Part shown: positions 54,058 through 61,213 of the stretch, one piece after another
How positions within the stretch are numbered: position 1 is the stretch's first letter
How the letters are laid out: each line of letters starts with the position of its first letter
Assembly (NCBI RefSeq): GCF_021531315.1
Contig: NZ_JAFBIQ010000006.1
Location: forward strand, 1-64,000
Length of the DNA: 64,000 nucleotides
DNA from: Oscillibacter valericigenes
Lineage (GTDB): Bacteria; Bacillota; Clostridia; Oscillospirales; Oscillospiraceae
Direction: 5' to 3'
Notes under the pieces: model-generated
Seen by the model: only the letters and a program-made list of their open reading frames with translations
The model's database searches: none
Told to the model about the DNA's origin: nothing
Translations under genes and position numbers: made by a program

Positions 54058-56715
54058 ATGGAAGGGAAACACGAAGCAGCCCGTGCGCCTCAAAGAAAGC
54101 ATAAAAGGAAGAGCCGGACGGGGCGGACGGTGCTGACGGTCATCGGCACGATCCTTGCCGTCGGCGTCTGCACGGCGCTGATGTTCTTCGGCATCTTTAT
54201 GAAATATGTGCACACCACGCTCGAGCCGGTGCTCGATGTGGATATGAGCGCCATCATACTCAACCAGAGTTCGGTCATCTATTATCAGGATAAGGGCACG
54301 GGCGAGTGGAAGGAGCTGCAGAAGATCCACGGCAGCGAGGACCGCACGATGATCGAATACGCCGACATCCCCGACCATGTTTGGCAGGCGCTGGTGTCCA
54401 TCGAGGACGAGCGCTTTTTCCAGCACCACGGCGTGGACTGGAAGTCGACGGGCAAGGCGGTGCTCACCATGCTCACCGGCGGCGGCACCCAGCGCGGCGG
54501 CTCGACCATCACCCAGCAGGTCATCAAAAACGCCACAGGCAACAACCAGCCGACCATCAAGCGCAAGGTGACGGAGATCTTCCAGGCGCTGCGCTTTTAT
54601 AAGAACTATTCGCGCGAGGAAACGCTGACCTTCTACCTCAATCTCGTCTACTTCGGCAACCGCTCCTATGGCATCCAGGCCGCCGCGGAGAACTACTTCG
54701 GCAAGGACGCCAAGGACCTGACCGTTGCCGAGGGCGCGGCCATCGTCGGCATCACGCAGTACCCCTATCTCTACGATCCCTCCCGCCGGGGCACGCTCGA
54801 CAGCGGCATGACCTTCCGCGAGAAGAACAAGGAGCGTCAGGAGCTGGTGCTCTACAAGATGCACGAGCTGGGCTATCTGAACGACACAGAGTATGAGGCG
54901 GCGGTCAACGAACCGCTGGTGTTCGTGTGGGACGACAACTATACGCCCACCTCGAATGCGAAGGATCAGCTGGCGGAGTCGGTGGTCGAGGAATTCGATC
55001 CCTACCTTGTCGAGCAGGTCTTCAACGACGTGGTCGAGGCGCTGCGCCGCGAGAAAAACTACTCCGAAGAGGTCGCCCAGAGGCTGCTCTACACCGGCGG
55101 CTATCAGATCTACGCGACCATTGATCCCGAGCTGCAAAATCTCGTCGAGCAGGTGTATGCCGACACGAACAATCTGCCCTACACCTCGTCCAAGGGCGAG
55201 CAGCTCCAGTCGGGCATGACGATCATCGACAACGCTACGGGCAACATCGTGGCGATGGCGGGGCGCATCGGTGAGCGCACAGGCAGGTTTTTGCTGAACT
55301 ACGCGACCAACACACGCCCCTGCGGCAGCGCCATCAAGCCGATCGCGGCCTACGCGCCGGCGCTCGATGCCGGTGTTATCACGCCGGCAACGGTGCTCGA
55401 CGACTATCCCGTAAGATTGCAGGCGGACGACAACGGCACGAAGAAGGCGTGGCCGAAGAACTCCTACAAGGGCTACAAGGGACTCATCACGCTCCAGACC
55501 GCGCTACGCGTGTCCACCAACACGACGGCGGTGCGCGTGCTCGAGCTGCTGACGCCCTCCGTGTCCTACGATTTTATGACGCAGAAACTCGGTTTCACTA
55601 CGCTCGTCAACGATGACCTCAACTCTGCGGCGCTCGGCCTCGGCGGCCTGACCTACGGTGTGAATACGGTCGAGATGGCGGCGGCGTACTCCGCCTTTGC
55701 CAACAACGGCGTTTACACCAGGCCGCGCACCTATGTCGAGGTGCGCGACAACAAGGGAAACCTCGTGCTGGAGAACAAGCAGGAGTCGTGGGTGGCGATG
55801 AAGGAGTCCACTGCGTACTCGATCAACGAGCTGCTCAAAAACGTTGTGCGCAGCGGCACCGGCACCGAGGCGGCGTTTTCCGGCATGACCATCGCCGGAA
55901 AGACCGGTACGACCTCAAGAAACCATGACCGCTATTTTGTCGGCTATACGCCGTACTACACGGCGGCGGTGTGGATCGGCTACGATCGGAACGCCAGCAT
56001 CCGCGCGAGCGGCAACCCCGCCGCGCAGCTTTGGAACAAGGTCATGAGCAGGGCACATGAGGCGCTGCCCAACAAGGACTTTGAGGGCAACCGCGCCGAA
56101 ATGACGCAGGTGACGGTCTGCACACGCACGGGGCTTTTGCAGGGCGCCGGCTGCGCCGATGTGCAGACGGTTTGGGTGGCGGCGAGCAACGCGCCCGCGC
56201 TGGTGTGCGACGGCCATGTGACGATGGAGCTTTGCACCGAGAGCGGGAAGCTCGCCACCGAATACTGCCCCGCGGAGTGCGTGCAGAGCGTGAACGCCAT
56301 CGATTTTACCGCCGAAAATCTGACGGAGGCATGGGGCTATGAGCGCACGCAGGTCCTCCTGCCGCTCAGTCAGGCGGAGCGCGAGGCATATCAGGCGCAG
56401 CAGGCCGCCGACCCGTCGTTTGTGATCCCGGAGGGCAAGCCCGTTCAGGCGGACGACAGCGGCAGAATACTGAGCGATCTGATGATGCTCGGCACCTGCA
56501 CAGTCCACCGGTATGTTGAGCCGGAGCCGATCCCCGAGGGCGGCTACTACGACGAGTACGGCAACTGGATCCCCGACGGCATGGGCGAGCAGGGAGAGCA
56601 GGTCGATCCCTCCGAGCCGATCGACCCGGATGCGACGGTCGGTCAGACGGATACGGACGGCCGGACGCCGGAGGAGAGGGATTTTCTCAGCTGGCTGCTG
56701 AAAAACACTGCGTAA
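54058..56715 (+). CDS. Class A penicillin-binding protein 1A
   Basis: 885 residues. A bifunctional peptidoglycan synthase: a basic cytoplasmic N-terminus, one membrane anchor (about 25-48), a GT51 glycosyltransferase domain (EDERFFQHHGVDW with catalytic Glu, then GGSTITQQVIKN) and a transpeptidase domain with SAIK (SxxK), STN (SxN) and KTGTT. The C-terminus is a long, acidic, Pro-rich tail. AAAGGAGG precedes the ATG at 54058. A terminator follows. It is convergent with the YtvI-like gene. Confidence 0.94.
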   Translation: MEGKHEAARAPQRKHKRKSRTGRTVLTVIGTILAVGVCTALMFFGIFMKYVHTTLEPVLDVDMSAIILNQSSVIYYQDKGTGEWKELQKIHGSEDRTMIEYADIPDHVWQALVSIEDERFFQHHGVDWKSTGKAVLTMLTGGGTQRGGSTITQQVIKNATGNNQPTIKRKVTEIFQALRFYKNYSREETLTFYLNLVYFGNRSYGIQAAAENYFGKDAKDLTVAEGAAIVGITQYPYLYDPSRRGTLDSGMTFREKNKERQELVLYKMHELGYLNDTEYEAAVNEPLVFVWDDNYTPTSNAKDQLAESVVEEFDPYLVEQVFNDVVEALRREKNYSEEVAQRLLYTGGYQIYATIDPELQNLVEQVYADTNNLPYTSSKGEQLQSGMTIIDNATGNIVAMAGRIGERTGRFLLNYATNTRPCGSAIKPIAAYAPALDAGVITPATVLDDYPVRLQADDNGTKKAWPKNSYKGYKGLITLQTALRVSTNTTAVRVLELLTPSVSYDFMTQKLGFTTLVNDDLNSAALGLGGLTYGVNTVEMAAAYSAFANNGVYTRPRTYVEVRDNKGNLVLENKQESWVAMKESTAYSINELLKNVVRSGTGTEAAFSGMTIAGKTGTTSRNHDRYFVGYTPYYTAAVWIGYDRNASIRASGNPAAQLWNKVMSRAHEALPNKDFEGNRAEMTQVTVCTRTGLLQGAGCADVQTVWVAASNAPALVCDGHVTMELCTESGKLATEYCPAECVQSVNAIDFTAENLTEAWGYERTQVLLPLSQAEREAYQAQQAADPSFVIPEGKPVQADDSGRILSDLMMLGTCTVHRYVEPEPIPEGGYYDEYGNWIPDGMGEQGEQVDPSEPIDPDATVGQTDTDGRTPEERDFLSWLLKNTA

Positions 56716-56729
56716 GCACAAAAACAGAG

Positions 56730-56762
56730 AAAAAGGAAGGCTCAGAGCGGGCCTTCCTTTTT
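56730..56762. terminator. Bidirectional intrinsic terminator
   Basis: A perfect 12-bp stem (56730-56741 with 56751-56762) with A/T-rich ends, between the convergent PBP1A and YtvI-like genes. Confidence 0.82.
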
Positions 56763-57809
56763 TGTGCGCAGCACCTGCGCGACGAGCAGGAGCAGCAGCG
56801 GAAAGAGCACCATGCCCGCAACGCCGAAGGCGCGCTCGCCGAGGTACATCGCCATGAGCGAGGCGATGGGCGGCAGCCCCGCCTGCGCGGCCATGAGCCT
56901 CGGCTCGGTGATGCTGCGCACGGTAAGCGTGCAGAGATAGAGTATAAGGAGCGCGGCCCCGCACGGCGACGAGCCGAGCAGCAGCTCAAGCGCGGCCCAC
57001 GGGATCAGCACCGTGCCGGTACCGAACACAGGCAGCGCGTCCACGAGCGTGATGAGGAAGGCGGCGAGCAGGGAGAAGCGCTCGCCCAGCAGCCAGAGGC
57101 CGGCAAGGAGCTGGCAGAAGGTGAGTGTGCAGAGGATCGCCTGCGCGCGCAGCCAGCGCGCGAGCGAGTGTGTCACGCCATCGCGCCAGAAGCGCAGCCG
57201 TTCTCGTGCGTGCGGGCTCAACCGCCGCTCCGCCGCCGCGCGGAGCGTGGGATAGGAGGCGGCGAGAAAAAATACGGCGAGCAGCGTTGTCGCGGTGAAG
57301 AGCAGCAGAGCGGGCACGGCGGATGCCAGCGAACCGAGTGCCGTGAGCAGCCGCGGCGCCAGTCCGCGGAGCGCAGCACTGCCGTAGGCCGCCCAGTCGG
57401 AGAGCGCGTCGCTCAGCAGCGCGTGCAGCCAGTCGGGGCAGAGCGCGCCGTAGGCACGCAGCCGCGCCATCAGACCGTCAGCCAGCGCGGGGAGGGTATC
57501 GAGAAGTGCGGGGAGCTGGGTGAGAAAGGCGGTTGCCTCGGTGAAAAGCGCCGAGAGCAGCAGCGAGAGCAGCCCGCCGAGCAGAAAGAGCAGAAAGAGC
57601 GTGAGCAGCGCGGCGGAAAAGCCGCGCTTGAAGCGGACCGTGCGGCGCAGGAAGAGAATGGCCGGCTCCATCGCGCGCGCCGCGGCGAGGGCGAGCAGGA
57701 AGGGCAGCAGCCACCAGAGCAGATAGCGGAAAAAGAAGTAGAGCGCGGCGGCGAGCACGGCGTAATAGGCGGCGGTGAGCAGAAAGTCCTTTTTTTGTTC
57801 GCTTTGCAA
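56742..57809 (-). CDS. YtvI-like AI-2E family permease
   Basis: 355 residues, about eight membrane segments. The AI-2E/PerM family motif region LVDALPVFGTGTVLIPWA is present. The size and the N-terminal membrane helices resemble the sporulation integral membrane protein YtvI of Firmicutes, which fits the other spore genes. The start codon is 115 bp from the divergent ACT-domain gene. The transported substrate, if any, is unknown. Confidence 0.82.
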   Translation of the reverse strand: MQSEQKKDFLLTAAYYAVLAAALYFFFRYLLWWLLPFLLALAAARAMEPAILFLRRTVRFKRGFSAALLTLFLLFLLGGLLSLLLSALFTEATAFLTQLPALLDTLPALADGLMARLRAYGALCPDWLHALLSDALSDWAAYGSAALRGLAPRLLTALGSLASAVPALLLFTATTLLAVFFLAASYPTLRAAAERRLSPHARERLRFWRDGVTHSLARWLRAQAILCTLTFCQLLAGLWLLGERFSLLAAFLITLVDALPVFGTGTVLIPWAALELLLGSSPCGAALLILYLCTLTVRSITEPRLMAAQAGLPPIASLMAMYLGERAFGVAGMVLFPLLLLLVAQVLRTKKEGPL

Positions 57810-57853
57810 AAAGACAGCCCTCCCTCCAACGGAATGTTTTGGGAAAGAAATAC

Positions 57854-57882
57854 TTGTTTCCTATCAAAAAGTATGGTACAAT
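57854..57882 (+). promoter_or_regulatory. Promoter for the ACT-domain gene
   Basis: TTGTTT, a 17-bp spacer and TACAAT (57877-57882), 42 bp before the ATG. Confidence 0.7.
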
Positions 57883-57924
57883 GCGTCTATATAAAGACAA
57901 ATGACCGCGAGAGGAAAACAAACT

Positions 57925-58365
57925 ATGGGAACAAAGACAAAATTCTATCTGGTCGCGGCGGACGCGCTGCCGGAGATCTTTCTCAAGGTGGCCGAGGCCA
58001 AGCGGATGCTCCACGCGGGCGAAGTGAACACGGCGGGCGAGGCCGCACGGCAGGTCGGCATCAGCCGCAGCGCCTTTTATAAGTACCGCGACAGCGTCCA
58101 GCCCTTCAACGACATGAAGACCGGCCGCATCATCACCTTCTACGCCCTGCTCAAGGATAATCCCGGCGTGCTGAGCAATGTTCTTTCTATTTTTGCCGGC
58201 TCGGGCGCAAATATACTCACCATCAACCAGAGCATTCCGACGAACGGCTGCGCCGCCGTGACCATCTCGGCGGAGACGAGCGATATGCGCGAATCGCTCG
58301 AGGAGCTCATCGCAAGCGCCGCGGAGACGGCGGGCGTGGTGAAGTTTGAGATCCTTGCGGGCTGA
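57925..58365 (+). CDS. ACT-domain protein (UPF0735/PheB-like)
   Basis: 146 residues. An N-terminal helix-turn-helix-like region (NTAGEAARQVGISRSAFYKYRD, about 35-58) precedes a C-terminal ACT domain (about 70-145, DNPGVLSNVLSIFAGSGANIL). ACT domains bind amino acids, so it probably senses or regulates amino-acid metabolism. The next gene encodes aspartate kinase. The name PheB comes from a neighbour relation in Bacillus and is not evidence of chorismate mutase activity. Confidence 0.85.
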   Translation: MGTKTKFYLVAADALPEIFLKVAEAKRMLHAGEVNTAGEAARQVGISRSAFYKYRDSVQPFNDMKTGRIITFYALLKDNPGVLSNVLSIFAGSGANILTINQSIPTNGCAAVTISAETSDMRESLEELIASAAETAGVVKFEILAG

Positions 58366-58390
58366 ACCCGCGCGGCGCATAGGGCATACA

Positions 58391-58432
58391 ATGAGTCAGC
58401 AGACTGCTTGCAGTTTGCCGACTCATTTTTTC
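58391..58432 (+). terminator. Intrinsic terminator between ACT-protein and aspartate kinase genes
   Basis: A 17-bp stem (58391-58407 with 58410-58426) with one mismatch and one wobble, followed by TTTTTT. It may be simple termination or an attenuator before the aspartate kinase gene. Confidence 0.8.
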
Positions 58433-58453
58433 TGCATAGAGAAGGGGGCTGCT

Positions 58454-59434
58454 ATGAGCCTTATCGTACAGAAATTCGGCGGCAGCAGCGTGCGGGACCG
58501 CGAGCGGCTGCTGCGCGCCATGACTATTGTGAAAAGGGCGTGGGAGCAGGGGGACGAGGTGGTCGTTGTGCTCAGCGCGCAGGGCGACACGACCGACGCG
58601 CTGCTCTCCCGCGCCTGTGAGTTGAGCGACGCGCCGCCGCCGCGGGAGCTGGACGCGCTTTTGGCTACGGGGGAAACGGCGAGCGTAGCCCTCGGTGCCA
58701 TCGCGCTCCATGCGCTCGGCGTGCCGGCGGTGTCGCTCTCCGGCTGGCAGGTGCCGCTGCGGACAAACGGCGCCCACGGCGGCGCGAATGTGCGCGGCGC
58801 GGACACTGCACGGATCCGGCGGGAGCTTGCGGCGGGGCGGGTGGTGCTCGTCGCAGGCTTTCAGGGGATGGACGCGGCGGGGGATGTCACCACGCTCGGC
58901 CGCGGCGGCAGTGATACCAGCGCCGTGGCGCTCGCGGCCTTTCTCAACGCGGCACGCTGTATTATTTATACCGATGTGGACGGCGTTTATACCACCGACC
59001 CACGCGTCTGCCCGACCGCGCGGCGGCTCGCCGCGATCTCCTGTGACCAGATGCTCCGCCTTGCCGCAAACGGTGCGCAGGTGCTCCATGACCGTTCGGT
59101 CGCGCTGGCGATGCGCCATGGCGTGACGGTCGAGGTGCGCGCGTGCGGGGAGAAGAGCGTCGGCACGCTTGTCGTGCCAACGGCGGAGAGCGAGGAGATC
59201 ACAGGTGTCACACGCTCGCGCGACGGGGATCTCACGCGCGTGACGGTTATCGGACGCGCCCTGCCCTCACACGCGGCGGAGAGCGCCGCGCGTGAGGCGC
59301 TGGAGACGGCTGGCATCGCCGTTCTCGGCGTGGAGACAGGGGAGCAAAGGCTTTCGCTGCGGGTGGACAGCACCGCCGCCGACGCGGCGCTCCGCGCCGT
59401 ACACGACGCGCTGCTGCCAGCTATGGAAAAGTAG
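58454..59434 (+). CDS. Aspartate kinase
   Basis: 326 residues. It phosphorylates aspartate, the entry to lysine, threonine and methionine synthesis. The N-terminal IVQKFGGSSV and the middle GRGGSDTSAVALAA are diagnostic, as is IYTDVDGVYTTDPR. The C-terminal ACT regulatory part is short: about one ACT domain rather than two. AAGGGGGC lies before the ATG. A terminator hairpin lies directly upstream, so regulation by attenuation is possible. Confidence 0.9.
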   Translation: MSLIVQKFGGSSVRDRERLLRAMTIVKRAWEQGDEVVVVLSAQGDTTDALLSRACELSDAPPPRELDALLATGETASVALGAIALHALGVPAVSLSGWQVPLRTNGAHGGANVRGADTARIRRELAAGRVVLVAGFQGMDAAGDVTTLGRGGSDTSAVALAAFLNAARCIIYTDVDGVYTTDPRVCPTARRLAAISCDQMLRLAANGAQVLHDRSVALAMRHGVTVEVRACGEKSVGTLVVPTAESEEITGVTRSRDGDLTRVTVIGRALPSHAAESAAREALETAGIAVLGVETGEQRLSLRVDSTAADAALRAVHDALLPAMEK

Positions 59435-59437
59435 ATA

Positions 59438-59483
59438 CCGCGCACAAGAAAGTCCGGCGCGAGCCGGACTTTCTTGTGCGCGG
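59438..59483. terminator. Very long perfect hairpin after aspartate kinase
   Basis: A perfect 21-bp stem (59438-59458 with 59463-59483), loop GCGA. No T-run follows, but the strength of the stem makes termination likely. Confidence 0.65.
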
Positions 59484-59493
59484 AAAACTGCCG

Positions 59494-59522
59494 TTGCAAT
59501 TCCGTGGAAAGTGTGCTATCCT
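59494..59522 (+). promoter_or_regulatory. Promoter for the CNNM/CorC-type gene
   Basis: TTGCAA, a 17-bp spacer and TATCCT (59517-59522), 69 bp before the start. Confidence 0.6.
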
Positions 59523-59590
59523 ATGCTAAACTGGTCTGCGCTGCCGCGGCAGTCAATCTCAACAGACCGGATACTTAGGAGGTTATCTAC

Positions 59591-60943
59591 TTGGACCCTG
59601 CTGACCCGTTATTGCCGAAAATTCTGCTGCTGGTCATACTTATTTTAATCAACGCATTTTTTGCCGCCGCCGAGATCGCGGTCATTTCTCTTTCGGAGAC
59701 GAAGCTGCGCAAGCAGGCAGAGGAGGGCGACAGAAAGGCGAAAAGGCTGCTTGTGCTGATGCAGGCGCCGGACAGCTTCCTCTCCGCCATTCAGATCGCC
59801 ATCACCCTCGCGGGCTTTCTGTCCTCGGCCTTCGCGGCGGACAGCTTTGCCGGTCCCCTCGTGCGCTGGCTGACGGAGGAAAAGGGCGTCACCGCCATCT
59901 CTGCCTCCACGCTCAACACGATCATGGTCGTGCTCATCACGCTCGCTCTTTCGTACTTCAGCCTTGTGCTCGGCGAGCTGGTGCCCAAGCGCATCGCCAT
60001 GAAAAAGACCGAGGCGGTCGCCCGCTTCACGGTCGGCGCGGTGACGGGCGTGGCGGCGGTGTTCCGCCCCATTATCTGGCTGCTCTCAAAGTCCACAAAC
60101 GGCGTGCTGCGGGCGCTGCACATCGATCCCAAGGCCGATGAAGAGGATGTGAGCGAGGACGAGATCCGCATGATGGTGGACCTCGGCGAGGAGCGCGGCG
60201 CGATCGAATCGACGGAAAAAGAGCTGATCGACAACATTTTTGAGTTCAACAACACGACCGCCGAGGATGTGATGATCCACCGCACCGACATGGTGATGCT
60301 GTGGGTCGAGGACACGCGCGAGGAGATCCTTGCCGCCATCCGCTCGTCCGGCCTGTCCCGTTTCCCGGTCTACGAGGAGAATGCGGACGACATCATCGGC
60401 ATCCTCTCCACGCGCGAATATCTGCTCAATGCGCAGGCGGACGAGCCCAAGCCCCTGCGCGAGCTGCTGCGCCCCGCTTACTTCGTGCCCGAGTCCGTGC
60501 GCACGGATGTTTTGTTCCGCGATATGCAGAGCAAGAAGATCCATATGTCCATCGTGGTGGACGAGTACGGCGGCACGAGCGGACTGGTGACGATGGAGGA
60601 CCTGCTGGAGGAGATCGTCGGCAACATCTACGACGAGTTCGACCCGCAGGAGGAAAAGGACATCGAAAAGCTCGGCGACAACCTCTGGCGCATCTCCGGC
60701 TCCTGTGAGTTAGAGCAGGTCGCCGAGGAAACGGGCGTCGAGTTTCCCGAGGACGAGGAGTCCGACACGCTCGGCGGGCTGGTGTTCGCCCAGCTCTCGT
60801 TCATTCCCGAGGACGGCAGCCAGTTCACGGTGGACACCTGCGGCCTGCACATCGAGGTGCAGAGCTTCAACGATCGCCGTGTGGAATGGGCGCTGGTCTC
60901 GCGCCTCCCGCAGGAAAAAAAGAGCGAAGAAGCGGAGGAATAG
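59591..60943 (+). CDS. CNNM/CorC-type membrane protein (hemolysin family)
   Basis: 450 residues. An N-terminal DUF21 membrane domain (four segments, about 8-150), two CBS domains (about 215-335) and a C-terminal CorC_HlyC domain (about 350-435). These proteins are linked to Mg2+ or Co2+ transport; the hemolysin name is historical. The start is TTG at 59591, preceded by AGGAGG. A perfect terminator follows the stop. Confidence 0.9.
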   Translation: MDPADPLLPKILLLVILILINAFFAAAEIAVISLSETKLRKQAEEGDRKAKRLLVLMQAPDSFLSAIQIAITLAGFLSSAFAADSFAGPLVRWLTEEKGVTAISASTLNTIMVVLITLALSYFSLVLGELVPKRIAMKKTEAVARFTVGAVTGVAAVFRPIIWLLSKSTNGVLRALHIDPKADEEDVSEDEIRMMVDLGEERGAIESTEKELIDNIFEFNNTTAEDVMIHRTDMVMLWVEDTREEILAAIRSSGLSRFPVYEENADDIIGILSTREYLLNAQADEPKPLRELLRPAYFVPESVRTDVLFRDMQSKKIHMSIVVDEYGGTSGLVTMEDLLEEIVGNIYDEFDPQEEKDIEKLGDNLWRISGSCELEQVAEETGVEFPEDEESDTLGGLVFAQLSFIPEDGSQFTVDTCGLHIEVQSFNDRRVEWALVSRLPQEKKSEEAEE

Positions 60944-60951
60944 ACAAAAGG

Positions 60952-60986
60952 AAAACAGCGGCTTTGAAAAAAGCCGCTGTTTTTTG
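60952..60986 (+). terminator. Intrinsic terminator
   Basis: A perfect 14-bp stem (60952-60965 with 60970-60983), loop GAAA, followed by T's. It isolates rpoB from the gene before it. Confidence 0.9.
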
Positions 60987-60996
60987 CATTTTGTGC

Positions 60997-61025
60997 TTGA
61001 CTTGTGCGCTTGCTTTTGATAGAAT
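60997..61025 (+). promoter_or_regulatory. Promoter for rpoB
   Basis: TTGACT, a 17-bp spacer and TAGAAT (61020-61025). The leader of about 185 nt runs to the start codon. The usual rplJ-rplL genes are not upstream. Confidence 0.7.
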
Positions 61026-61213
61026 AAGGCGCTTATATGTGAGAGTATGCGCAAAGCGAACCCTCACCCATTGCCATAAGGATAGCACAGGAAACAAAAA
61101 AGCACAAGAGCAGACACGGTATTTTTATCAACAAAGCCGCGCGTATCGCGGCACACCAATACATTCCCCGCCGGAGACAGACCGGTGGGAAAGGAAAGGC
61201 GTGAAGAGCAAAA

